Below, one piece after another: positions 17,750 through 26,460 of a stretch of 58,398 nucleotides of DNA. The notes under the pieces were generated by a model, which ran no database searches, was not told where the DNA came from, and saw only the letters and a list, made by a program, of their open reading frames with translations. Where the stretch lies: assembly GCF_030272695.1 (NCBI RefSeq), contig NZ_JARFYN010000043.1, forward strand, positions 1-58,398, read 5' to 3'. Made by a program: the position numbers and the translations under genes. Position 1 is the first letter of the stretch. Every line of letters begins with the position of its first letter. This DNA is from Martinezella calliandrae. GTDB taxonomy: Bacteria; Pseudomonadota; Alphaproteobacteria; Rhizobiales; Rhizobiaceae.

Positions 17750-18613
17750 ATGACGATCAATCAAAATCAAACCATTCTCGAAGCAAGGCGCCGAGAGTTC
17801 GGCGCCTTCCTACGGTCTCGCCGTGAGAAGTTGACGCCCGTAAGCGTAGGTCTGCCAGAAGGATTTCGCCGGCGGACGCCGGGATTGCGACGCGAGGAGG
17901 TGGCACTTCTCGCCGGCGTTGGGGCCACCTGGTACACTTGGCTCGAGCAGGGGCGGGATGTGCGTGCTTCGGCGGAGGTGCTGTCGGCGCTGGCTGACGC
18001 GTTGCGGCTCGATCCCGCCGAGCGACGGCATCTCTTCATCTTGAGCGATCGGCCATCGACGGAAATTCCGTCGCGCGGGCCGGAAGAAGTGCCGGAATCG
18101 CTGCGGCGGATGCTTGCGAGCCTCACCGGCCAACCCGCCTATGTCCTCGGCCGGCGCTGGGATGTACTTGCCTGGAACTCAGCGGCGGTGGCTCTTTTCG
18201 GCGACTACGGCTTGTTGCAGGGCGACGCGCGCAACACCGTCCATCGGGTGTTCACCGATCTCGCTCATCGTGAACTATTGGTCGATTGGGAGATCGTGGC
18301 TACGAATTCGCTCGCAATGTTCCGCGCCGATAGCGCCCGTTATGCCGGCGATCCCGACTTCGAGCGGCTGATCGAGACATTGACGCAGGCAAGCCCGGAA
18401 TTTCGCGCCTGGTGGCCGAGACAGGAAGTGCTGCGGCCGCTCGCCGGCTACAAGCGATTGCGCCATCCCCAAGGCGGGCTGATGACGTTCGAATATACCG
18501 CGCTCGCCGTCATCGACCGGCCGGATATGAAGCTGGTCGTCTATACGCCCCTTGAGGAAGATGGAACCGGCGAGAAGCTGAAAGCGCTATTGAGCCAGAA
18601 CGCGAAAAGCTAG
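17750..18613 (+). CDS. HTH regulator with MmyB-like ligand-binding domain
   Basis: A 287-residue regulator: an N-terminal Xre-type HTH (about residues 12-90; TPGLRREEVALLAGVGATWYTWLEQGRD is the signature of this group) followed by a MmyB-like, PAS-like ligand domain (about 115-275; AYVLGRRWDVLAWNSAAVALFGDY). Members are found next to SDR oxidoreductase genes across proteobacteria and actinobacteria. It is divergent from the SDR at 16830-17648, which it probably controls. Confidence 0.85.
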   Translation: MTINQNQTILEARRREFGAFLRSRREKLTPVSVGLPEGFRRRTPGLRREEVALLAGVGATWYTWLEQGRDVRASAEVLSALADALRLDPAERRHLFILSDRPSTEIPSRGPEEVPESLRRMLASLTGQPAYVLGRRWDVLAWNSAAVALFGDYGLLQGDARNTVHRVFTDLAHRELLVDWEIVATNSLAMFRADSARYAGDPDFERLIETLTQASPEFRAWWPRQEVLRPLAGYKRLRHPQGGLMTFEYTALAVIDRPDMKLVVYTPLEEDGTGEKLKALLSQNAKS

Positions 18614-18643
18614 TCGCGCGGCCATCGGACTACCCCTGTTACT

Positions 18644-18772
18644 TCAGCCTTCGAGATCGCTCTTCAGCCGGCCAAGGATCGACAAGGCATTGCCGGCATA
18701 GGCGCTGATCCAGCGGTCGTGAATCTGCTTGATCGGCAGGCTATTGAGATGGTTCCAGCACTCCCGGCCTTT
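18644..18772 (-). pseudogene. C-terminal remnant of a lost gene
   Basis: Reading the minus strand gives a 42-codon open stretch with strongly biased third positions. It contains LPIKQIHDRWISAYAG and ends SILGRLKSDLEG before a TGA. A stop codon sits directly before it (18773-18775) and no start codon lies in it. The W-I-x-x-Y and leucine-rich tail resembles C-termini of small HTH regulators, but I cannot name the family. I read it as the decayed end of a gene. The remainder of the 705-bp gap to mprF (18773-19318) has only short weak frames on both strands. Confidence 0.4.
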
Positions 18773-19318
18773 TCATTGGGATGGCGGCACCGGCGAGGAT
18801 GGCGCGCGATACAGGACGAAAGTGGAGATGACGTTTAAACGTTGACCGAGAAAGGGCGCGGCCTTTTTTCATGTCGTGGCGGGGCTGCGGCAATGGGGAA
18901 AGCGCACCTATTTTCGCCCGAAGAAGTCCATTGGGAACTGGTAGATATCGCCAATCGGGGAGCGGTCGAAGAACTCGAACCGCATTCGGGAACGGGAGGT
19001 TTGCTCGCTTGGGAAGATAAGATCGTCCGAAAGGTACATCCTGACGGAGAACTGCGTTGATGGCAGGCCACACTGTTCACTTTTCTGTGTGGATAAGCTC
19101 AAATTCGGGATGAATGACAAATTCCTTTAAATAATAACAGATTCATTGCTGGCGGAACGAGTCCTGCGCCAAAATTGCCCAAATTCAGAATGATGGGAGC
19201 GCTCGAGAAAAAGAGCCCGTCGTAAGAAGTGCTGGCGGTAACACAGAGATGCAAGATTCGCGTTACTGCACATCCGACTAAACGGGACCGGCGAAAGCCA
19301 ATTCAAAACAGGTAGAGC

Positions 19319-21928
19319 ATGTCGACTCCAATCGATCTGAAAAAAGCCGATGAGGACCTGGAGGCGCGCGGCGGCATAAGCGGGTTCCTGAACCGCAATC
19401 GCACGCTGATTGTCGCTATCCTCACGGTCGCGGTCTTTTGTATCGCCGCCTATGCGATCTTCGATCTGACGAACGAGGTGCGCTATGACGATGTCGTGCA
19501 CGCGCTGGCGACGACGAAAATCTCGTCAATCCTGCTCGCCCTGTTTTTCACGGGTCTCAGCTTCTTCTCGCTGATCTTCTACGATCAGAACGCGCTGGAA
19601 TATATCGGCAAGCGGGTGCCATTTCCGCATGTGGCGTTGACCTCCTTCAGCGCCTATGCGGTTGGCAATACAGCCGGTTTTGGTGCGCTCAGCGCCGGCG
19701 CCATACGCTATCGCGCCTATACCCGACTCGGCTTGTCACCGGACGACATTACCCGCGTTATCGCCTTCGTAACCCTTGCTTTCGGTCTTGGCCTCGCTGC
19801 CGTTGGCTCGATTGCGTTGATGATCATCGCCGACGAGATCGGGCCGCTGATCGAGGTCGACGGCCTATGGCTTCGTCTGGTCGCGGGCGCCATTCTCGCG
19901 GCGCTGGCAATCGTGATCGTCATCGGCCGCAACGGCCGCGAGGTCCGGATCGGACCCATCGCCATTCGCCTACCAGATTCGCTTACATGGTCGCGGCAAT
20001 TCCTGGTGACCGCGCTCGACATCGCCGCCTCGGCGTCGGTGCTCTATGTGCTGCTGCCGGATTCGGCCATCGGCTGGCCGGGCTTCTTCGCCATCTACGC
20101 CATCGCCGTCGGCCTCGGCGTCCTCAGCCACGTGCCCGCCGGCTTCGGCGTTTTCGAGACGATCATCATCGCGTGGCTCGGCAGCTCGGTGAATGCCGAC
20201 GCGGTTCTCGGTTCGCTGGTTCTTTACCGCGTCATCTATAACGTCATCCCGCTGGCGATCGCGATCCTGGCGATCTCGGTGGCGGAACTGCGTCGTTTCG
20301 TCGACCATCCGGTCGCCTCCAGCATGCGGCGGATCGGCGGCCGTCTGATGCCACAGTTGTTGTCGACCTTCGCGTTGCTGCTCGGCATGATGCTGGTGTT
20401 TTCAAGCGTGACGCCGACGCCGGACAGGAACCTCGAATTCCTCTCCGACTATCTGCCTCTGCCCCTCATCGAAGGGGCGCATTTTCTTTCCAGTCTTCTC
20501 GGCTTGGCGATGATCGTTGCTGCCCGTGGGCTCGGCCAACGTCTTGATGGCGCATGGTGGGTTTCGATTGTCTCGGCGGTATTCGCGTTGCTATTCTCGT
20601 TGTTAAAGGCCATCGCCGTCGTCGAAGCCGCGCTGCTCGGCTTCCACGTTTTCGGCCTTGTCGTCAGCCGCAGACTGTTCACTCGCCCGGCATCACTGAT
20701 CAACCAAACCCTGACGGCGGGGTGGTTGACGGCAATCGCGGTCATTTGCATCGGCGCGGTCGTCATTCTGTTTTTTGTCTACCGCGACGTCGAATACAGC
20801 AACCAGCTCTGGTGGCAGTTCGAATTTACCGAGGAAGCGCCACGCGGGCTTCGCGCCGTGCTCGGCATTTCCATCGTCTCGTCGGCGATCGCGATCTTTA
20901 GCCTGCTGCGGCCGGCAACGGCGCGGCTGGAGCCGGTTTCCGACCATGCGGTGGAACGGGCCGTCGAAATCGTTCGCAAGCAAGGGGTTGCCGACGCCAA
21001 TCTCGTGCGCATGGGCGATAAAAGCATCATGTTCTCCGAAAAGGGCGATGCCTTTATCATGTATGGCAAGCAGGGTCGTTCCTGGATTGCGCTCTTCGAT
21101 CCGATTGGACCACGACAGGCGGTGCCGGATCTCGTTTGGCGGTTTGTCGAAGCTGCCCGCGCGGCCGGCTGTCGTTCCGTCTTCTACCAAATATCGCCTG
21201 CGCTTTTGTCCTATTGCGCCGATGCTGGTTTGCGTGCCTTCAAACTCGGCGAGCTGGCGGTCGTCAATCTCGCCAATTTCGACCTGAAGGGTGGGAAATG
21301 GGCCAATCTTCGCCAGACAGCGAGCCGCGCCGTGCGCGACGGACTAGAATTTGCCGTTATCGAACCCCATCTTGTGCCCGGCGTCATCGATCAGCTCGCT
21401 CAGGTTTCAGACTCATGGCTTGCCGATCACAACGCCAAGGAAAAGGGTTTTTCGCTGGGCGCCTTCGATCCCGATTATGTCGTTTCGCAGCCGGTTGGCG
21501 TGTTGAAAAAGGATGGCAAGATCGTTGCTTTCGCTAACATCCTGATGACGGAGACCAAGGAAGAGGGCTCCGTCGATCTGATGCGCTTCTCGCCTGACGC
21601 GCCGAAGGGATCGATGGATTTTCTATTCGTGCAGATCCTCGTGCATCTGAAAGAGCAGGGCTTCCAGCGCTTCAACCTTGGCATGGCGCCGTTGTCGGGC
21701 ATGTCGAGACGGGAATCGGCGCCGGTTTGGGACAGGGTCGGCGGAACTGTCTTCGAACACGGCGAGCGGTACTACAACTTCAAAGGGCTTCGTGCCTTCA
21801 AATCTAAATTTCATCCCGAATGGCAGCCGCGTTATCTGGCTGTCTCGGGAGGTGTGAGTCCAATGATCGCGTTGATGGATGCCACATTCCTCATCGGGGG
21901 CGGACTTAAAGGGGTCGTGAGGAAATGA
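19319..21928 (+). CDS. mprF: Lysylphosphatidylglycerol synthetase/flippase MprF (LpiA)
   Basis: An 869-residue inner-membrane protein. Residues about 25-530 hold some 14 hydrophobic segments (the flippase half, including PAGFGVFETIII), and residues about 550-850 the cytosolic DUF2156 half with GDKSIMFSEKGDAFIMYGKQG, FYQISP, RFNLGMAPLSG and FKSKFHPEWQPRYL, which transfers lysine from Lys-tRNA to phosphatidylglycerol. In R. tropici this gene is called lpiA, is induced by acid, and together with the next gene gives acid tolerance and competitiveness. It overlaps acvB by 4 nt (ATGA), indicating translational coupling. Confidence 0.93.
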   Translation: MSTPIDLKKADEDLEARGGISGFLNRNRTLIVAILTVAVFCIAAYAIFDLTNEVRYDDVVHALATTKISSILLALFFTGLSFFSLIFYDQNALEYIGKRVPFPHVALTSFSAYAVGNTAGFGALSAGAIRYRAYTRLGLSPDDITRVIAFVTLAFGLGLAAVGSIALMIIADEIGPLIEVDGLWLRLVAGAILAALAIVIVIGRNGREVRIGPIAIRLPDSLTWSRQFLVTALDIAASASVLYVLLPDSAIGWPGFFAIYAIAVGLGVLSHVPAGFGVFETIIIAWLGSSVNADAVLGSLVLYRVIYNVIPLAIAILAISVAELRRFVDHPVASSMRRIGGRLMPQLLSTFALLLGMMLVFSSVTPTPDRNLEFLSDYLPLPLIEGAHFLSSLLGLAMIVAARGLGQRLDGAWWVSIVSAVFALLFSLLKAIAVVEAALLGFHVFGLVVSRRLFTRPASLINQTLTAGWLTAIAVICIGAVVILFFVYRDVEYSNQLWWQFEFTEEAPRGLRAVLGISIVSSAIAIFSLLRPATARLEPVSDHAVERAVEIVRKQGVADANLVRMGDKSIMFSEKGDAFIMYGKQGRSWIALFDPIGPRQAVPDLVWRFVEAARAAGCRSVFYQISPALLSYCADAGLRAFKLGELAVVNLANFDLKGGKWANLRQTASRAVRDGLEFAVIEPHLVPGVIDQLAQVSDSWLADHNAKEKGFSLGAFDPDYVVSQPVGVLKKDGKIVAFANILMTETKEEGSVDLMRFSPDAPKGSMDFLFVQILVHLKEQGFQRFNLGMAPLSGMSRRESAPVWDRVGGTVFEHGERYYNFKGLRAFKSKFHPEWQPRYLAVSGGVSPMIALMDATFLIGGGLKGVVRK

Positions 21929-23322
21929 TCTTGAAATACGCAGTGTCATTGGCGTCCGCATTCATATTGGCAACGGGGCTAATTGTATCCGGCGCGGCGA
22001 AAGCGGCCGAGGACGGTACCAAATACGATCTCGGCATGATTTCCCCGCCGCATATCATGCGTCCACAGGGCAAGGTGACGAGCGAGGTCGTTCTGATCTC
22101 GGACGCGGCCGGTTGGGGCGATAAGGAAAATGGCGTCGCCAACAAGCTCGTCGCCAAGGGCACCCTGGTTATCGGCATCGATTACCCGTCCTTTCTGGCC
22201 TCGCTCAACAAGTATGATGTCAGCCAGAACGACGGTTGCATCTACATGGTCTCGGACCTGGAGTCCCTAAGCCAGCAGGTGCAGCGTTCTTTCGCCGACA
22301 GTACCTATCAACTACCGATCATTGCCGGCGTCGGCGCCGGCGGCGCGATGGCGCTGACCATCGCTGCGCAAACGCCCGACGCCACCGTGGCCGGCACGCT
22401 TGCTATCGATCCGACCTTCGGCATCGCGCTGAAGCAGGAGCTTTGCACGCCGGCCGAAAAGAAGACCGATGGCGATATGGTGTCCTTCGGTCTACAGGAC
22501 GGCGCGCTGCCGAACCCGATCGTTGCGACCTTCACTTCGAAAGCTCCCAAGGATGGACGCGATCACGTCGCGGAGATCCAGAAGGAGCATCCCGATGTCC
22601 AGGTTACCAATTCCGACACCGACGACACCTATGCCGCGCTAAGCGATGGGCTGGCGGAGATGATGAAGACGATCGATAGCGAAAAGTCGCCGCTTGGCCT
22701 GCCACTCGACGTCATGAGCACCAAGCCGACGCAAGATACGCTGGCGATCGTCTATTCCGGCGACGGCGGCTGGCGCGATATCGATAAGGAAGTCGGTAGC
22801 TTTCTGCAGGACCAGGGTATTCCCGTCGTCGGTGTCGACTCCCTGCACTACTTCTGGTCGGAGCGCGATCCACAGCAGACCGCCGACGATCTCGCTCGCA
22901 TCATCCAGTACTATACCAAGCGCTTCAAGGTGAGGCACGTGGTGCTAATCGGCTATTCCTTCGGCGCCGATGTACTGCCGGCAAGCTATAACCGACTGAA
23001 GCAGCCGGACAAGGACAAGATCGTGCAGATGTCGCTGCTGTCGCTGTCGCGCAAGGTCGACTATGTGATCTCGGTCATGGGTTGGCTCGGCGCCAAAAGC
23101 GAAGGCAAGGGCGGCGATCCCATCAACGACCTCAAGTCGATCAACCCGAAGATGGTGCAATGCATCTACGGCAAGGATGATGACGAGGATGTCGCCTGCC
23201 CCGCGCTGAAAGACACCGGCGCCGAGGTCGTCGCCATGGATGGTGGTCACCATTTCGACGACGACTATGAAGCACTCGCCAATCATGTCATCAATGGGTT
23301 GAAGAGCCGGCTTGGCGAGTAA
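21925..23322 (+). CDS. acvB: AcvB/VirJ family periplasmic protein (lysyl-PG hydrolase)
   Basis: A 465-residue exported protein: a signal peptide at about 1-27 (LASAFILATGLIVSGAAKA), a first domain to about 240 that contains a degenerate alpha/beta-hydrolase core (AGVGAGGAMALT), and a C-terminal VirJ domain with the nucleophile motif GYSFGADVLP and a late histidine in MDGGHHFDDDY. In Agrobacterium AcvB is needed for virulence and hydrolyses the lysyl-PG made by LpiA; in R. tropici the gene is atvA. The 4-nt overlap with mprF fits a synthesis/turnover pair acting on one lipid. Confidence 0.9.
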   Translation: MILKYAVSLASAFILATGLIVSGAAKAAEDGTKYDLGMISPPHIMRPQGKVTSEVVLISDAAGWGDKENGVANKLVAKGTLVIGIDYPSFLASLNKYDVSQNDGCIYMVSDLESLSQQVQRSFADSTYQLPIIAGVGAGGAMALTIAAQTPDATVAGTLAIDPTFGIALKQELCTPAEKKTDGDMVSFGLQDGALPNPIVATFTSKAPKDGRDHVAEIQKEHPDVQVTNSDTDDTYAALSDGLAEMMKTIDSEKSPLGLPLDVMSTKPTQDTLAIVYSGDGGWRDIDKEVGSFLQDQGIPVVGVDSLHYFWSERDPQQTADDLARIIQYYTKRFKVRHVVLIGYSFGADVLPASYNRLKQPDKDKIVQMSLLSLSRKVDYVISVMGWLGAKSEGKGGDPINDLKSINPKMVQCIYGKDDDEDVACPALKDTGAEVVAMDGGHHFDDDYEALANHVINGLKSRLGE

Positions 23323-23334
23323 TGTAGCGACATG

Positions 23335-23356
23335 CGCGGCGGATTGCTCTGCCGCG
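23335..23356 (+). terminator. Possible terminator hairpin between acvB and lysR
   Basis: CGCGGC (23335-23340) pairs with GCCGCG (23351-23356) around a ten-base loop, in the 47-bp gap between the two convergent genes. The following TATATTCTGG is only weakly T-rich. Confidence 0.35.
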
Positions 23357-23369
23357 TATATTCTGGCAG

Positions 23370-24272
23370 TCAGATGGTCGGCAACACGGACGCCGATTGC
23401 CGTTTCAGCCTGTCCGCTAGGAAGTCGACGCAGAGGCGCACCTTGGCGGCGGTATGACGATTGTGCGGATAAACCGCGTGGATCGGCGCGGCCGGCAGCC
23501 GCTGCTTCGCGAGCACAACCTCCAGCCGTCCGGAATCGATATCGTCCCGGACGTCCCATATCGATTTCATGATCAGACCGGCGCCGTCGAGAGCCCAGGT
23601 ATGCGCAAGTTCGCCATCATTTGTGGCGAGCGACCCACGGACATGCACGGTCGTGCCGTCGTCGAAAACCCAATCGTCCAGCGGCGGATGGCCGAACACG
23701 ATACAATCCCGGCCCAGAAGGTCTTCCGGTTTCTCGGGCCGCCCGTGCCGGTCGAGATAGGCCGGTGCGCCGCAGATGACGCGAATATTCGGTGCGAGTT
23801 GCCGAGCAATCAGGCTGGAATCCGCTAGAGCGCCGAAGCGCACCGCGAGATCGTAGCCGCCTTCGACAATGTTGGCGATGGAGTCAGACGTGTCGAGCTG
23901 GATATGCAATCCGGGATGATGCGATCGGAATTCGCTAAGCAGCGGCGCCAGCCGCCGGCGGCCGAAGGCATAGGTCGACGTGACCCTCAAAACGCCGGTT
24001 GCAGTGTCGCGACCGCGCGTCACCTCCAACTCGGCTTCATCGATTTCAGCGAGAATGCGGACGCAGCGCGTGTGGAAAGTCGTGCCTTCCTCGGTCAGCG
24101 CCAATGTCCGTGTTGTGCGATTTACCAGGCGGACGCCGAGGCGCTCTTCCAGCCGCGCCAATTTGCGGCTGACGACGGCAAGCGACAGGCGTAGTTCCCG
24201 CGCCGCGCCTGAGAGACTGCCCGCCTCGACAACGCGCACGAACACCAACATGTCAAATAGGTTATCGGCCAT
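23370..24272 (-). CDS. LysR family transcriptional regulator
   Basis: A 300-residue regulator with the N-terminal winged HTH (LFDMLVFVRVVEAGSLSGAARELRLSLAVVSRKLARLEERLGVRLVNR pattern in residues 4-50) and a periplasmic-binding-protein-like effector domain from about 88. It belongs to the DsdA/CrgA-like group by the phrase TRTLALTEEG. The start at 24272 gives the usual N-terminus; the ATG at 24299 adds nine residues. It is transcribed divergently from the SDR gene at 24447, its likely target. Confidence 0.88.
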   Translation of the reverse strand: MADNLFDMLVFVRVVEAGSLSGAARELRLSLAVVSRKLARLEERLGVRLVNRTTRTLALTEEGTTFHTRCVRILAEIDEAELEVTRGRDTATGVLRVTSTYAFGRRRLAPLLSEFRSHHPGLHIQLDTSDSIANIVEGGYDLAVRFGALADSSLIARQLAPNIRVICGAPAYLDRHGRPEKPEDLLGRDCIVFGHPPLDDWVFDDGTTVHVRGSLATNDGELAHTWALDGAGLIMKSIWDVRDDIDSGRLEVVLAKQRLPAAPIHAVYPHNRHTAAKVRLCVDFLADRLKRQSASVLPTI

Positions 24273-24446
24273 ATTCTTGCTGATATAGCAAGGAACCATC
24301 TCTAGAAAAGTCTATTCTTGCAAGCGCCAAGAAGGTCTAAATCTTTCTCGTCACAGGCGGACCGAAGTTGGGAACAGAGCATAGATGGCAGCGCGACGCC
24401 GGCGCTTGCTCGATATCCAGCGGTTTTCACAAGAGGAGTATGCCCT

Positions 24447-25160
24447 ATGAAGTCTTTGATTGATCAACGCGTTCTGGTGCTCGGCGGCAGTTCCGGCATT
24501 GGACTGGCAACGGCGAAGGCGGCAGCGGAGGCCGGCGCCAAGGTCACGATCGCGTCCCGCTCGCAGGCAAAACTCGATGAAGCCCTGAGGGGCCTGGCTG
24601 CCACAGTGCGGGCCGTGGTGCTCGACACTGCCGATGAAGCGGCAATCGATCGCTTCTTTGCCGGGGAAGCGTCTTGGGACCATATCGTCATCTCCGCCGC
24701 GCAGACAGCGAGCGGGCCGGTCCGCTCCTTGCCGTTGACTGATGCCAAGCAGGCGATGGAAAGCAAGTTCTGGGGCGCTTACCGTATCGCGCGCGCGGCC
24801 AAATTCAGCGAGCGGGCGACATTGACCTTCATCACCGGCTATCTCGCGGTGCGGCCTTCGGCGACGTCGGTCCTGCAAGGAGCCATCAACGCGGCGCTGG
24901 AGGCCTTGGCGCGCGGCCTTGCGCTGGAATTGGCGCCGGTACGTGTTAATGCAGTCTCACCCGGTCTGATCGATACACCGCTTTGGTCGAGGATGGCCGA
25001 AGAGACGCGCCAGGGAATGTTTACCCGCGCTGCGGCAAACCTGCCGGCCCGCGTGGTTGGGACGCCGGAAGATATCGCCAATGCGGCACTGTTCTTGATG
25101 ACAACACCTTTCGCCACCGGATCGACCGTACGTGTCGATGGCGGCGGCGCGATCGCGTGA
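24447..25160 (+). CDS. SDR family protein lacking the YxxxK motif
   Basis: A 237-residue SDR-fold protein with GGSSGIGLATAKAAAEAGA (13-31), VNAVSPGLIDTPLWSRM and a C-terminal GSTVRVDGGGAIA. The catalytic tetrad is broken: the expected YxxxK stretch reads LQGAINAALEAL, with glutamine at the tyrosine position (144) and asparagine at the lysine position (148). NNAG is replaced by ISAAQ. The protein at 16045-16761 has the same GAxNAA pattern, so this is a shared subfamily trait and not a random mutation. The ATG at 24447 follows AGAGGAG. It is followed 8 bp later by a VOC gene. Confidence 0.8.
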   Translation: MKSLIDQRVLVLGGSSGIGLATAKAAAEAGAKVTIASRSQAKLDEALRGLAATVRAVVLDTADEAAIDRFFAGEASWDHIVISAAQTASGPVRSLPLTDAKQAMESKFWGAYRIARAAKFSERATLTFITGYLAVRPSATSVLQGAINAALEALARGLALELAPVRVNAVSPGLIDTPLWSRMAEETRQGMFTRAAANLPARVVGTPEDIANAALFLMTTPFATGSTVRVDGGGAIA

Positions 25161-25168
25161 GACCGGCC

Positions 25169-25546
25169 ATGTTGGACCATGTGACCCTGAGAACTGCCGA
25201 TCTGGAGGGCACGCGCGCCTTTCTTGAGACCGTTCTCGATCTGAAGCCGGGTTACAGACCCGCCTTCGGTTTTCCCGGATATTGGCTCTATGCGGGCAAG
25301 GATCCGATTGTTCATCTCATTCCCGGCCGTGCCGGCCCTGTCGACCGTCATGGTGAAACCATCGATCACGCCGGTTTCCGGCTTGCCGACTATCACGGGC
25401 GTCGGCGCAAGCTCGATGCACTGGGCATTGCCTATTCGACGATGGATCTGCCGGAACTCGGCGAGCGGCGGCTCTTTGTGCATACCCCGACCGGCATATT
25501 GCTGGAGTTGGTGTTCCGGGAAGGGGAGAACTTCGACGGGGCATAA
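25169..25546 (+). CDS. VOC family protein (glyoxalase/dioxygenase fold)
   Basis: A 125-residue protein beginning MLDHVTLRTADLEGTRAFLETVLDL, the opening of one vicinal-oxygen-chelate module, with a metal-ligand histidine at residue 4, another candidate in IDHAGFRL near 67, and a C-terminal glutamate in GILLELVFRE. These are the usual three ligands. Such proteins act in isomerisation, dioxygenation or drug resistance; the substrate here is unknown. It starts 8 bp after the SDR stop and is almost certainly co-transcribed with it. Confidence 0.82.
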   Translation: MLDHVTLRTADLEGTRAFLETVLDLKPGYRPAFGFPGYWLYAGKDPIVHLIPGRAGPVDRHGETIDHAGFRLADYHGRRRKLDALGIAYSTMDLPELGERRLFVHTPTGILLELVFREGENFDGA

Positions 25547-25677
25547 CGGCATTTTTCCTTGCTTGCCGTCCAGCATTCATTTGCTTCTTGCCGTCGCTAT
25601 CGGTAGTCGGAGGAAAGATATCGCGAGTAAGCCTTGGCTCGCGCCGACTGATCCCGTCAACCGAAAGGGACTGTACC

Positions 25678-26355
25678 TTGTCCGTCGCATCGTCTTCCGC
25701 CTTCGACAAAAAATATTCCGGATTCCTGTTCGACATGGATGGCACGATCATCAACTCGATCGCTGCTGCCGAGCGCGTCTGGGGTGATTGGGCGCGCAGC
25801 AAGGGGCTCGATGTCGCGGCTTTCATGCCCACCATGCACGGTTCGCGCGGCGTCGATACGATCGGCCGGCTGAACCTGCCGGGCGTCGATCCGGTGGCTG
25901 AGTCGCTGATGATCACGGAAGCGGAAATCGCCGATGTGGAAGGCGTGGTGCCGCTCCCGGGCGCCATCGAATTCCTGGCCTCGCTGCCGCCGGAGCGTTG
26001 GGCGATCGTCACCTCCTCGCCGTACCGGCTTGCCCAGGCCCGCTTGGCGGCCGCCGGCATTCCGGTCCCTCGGTTTATTGTCACCGCCGAGGACGTCAAG
26101 ATCGGCAAGCCCGATCCGCAATGCTACATCCTCGGCGCCGAACGTCTCGGCATGCGGCCGTCTGATTGTCTGGTTTTCGAAGACGTGATGGCCGGCATCA
26201 AGGCCGGCGAGGCCGCTGGTGCCGACGTCATGGTGATCACGGCCACGCATTCTCATCCGATCGAGACAGGTCATTCCCGGCTGCTGAACTATGAAAATGT
26301 TCGCGCGCACATCGAAGGGGACGGGCTGATTTCGGTGACACGCAAGGTTGGCTGA
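25678..26355 (+). CDS. HAD family hydrolase (sugar-phosphatase-like)
   Basis: A 225-residue HAD-superfamily phosphatase, subfamily IA. Motif I is FLFDMDGTIINS, with the nucleophilic and general-acid aspartates; motif II is the threonine/serine in WAIVTSSP; the lysine is in VKIGKPDPQCY; motif III is LVFEDVMAGIKAGEAAGA. The helical cap lies between motifs I and II, as in small sugar-phosphate phosphatases. The likely start is the TTG at 25678, with AAGGGA seven bases upstream; an ATG at 25588 would add 30 basic residues unlike the family. Confidence 0.82.
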   Translation: MSVASSSAFDKKYSGFLFDMDGTIINSIAAAERVWGDWARSKGLDVAAFMPTMHGSRGVDTIGRLNLPGVDPVAESLMITEAEIADVEGVVPLPGAIEFLASLPPERWAIVTSSPYRLAQARLAAAGIPVPRFIVTAEDVKIGKPDPQCYILGAERLGMRPSDCLVFEDVMAGIKAGEAAGADVMVITATHSHPIETGHSRLLNYENVRAHIEGDGLISVTRKVG

Positions 26356-26460
26356 TCTCTGTCGGCCAACATACAATCACCGCATGTCGCTTTCACGCAT
26401 TGCAATAGGCCGCCGGCTCATTATCTTTTCGTGATATTTGTCAAAATCCACGAAAGCCTG

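Noticed and set aside
18842..19060. Overlapping 70-80 codon frames on both strands before mprF
   Set aside because: Neither has a good ribosome site or family; two opposed weak frames cannot both be genes and neither stands out.
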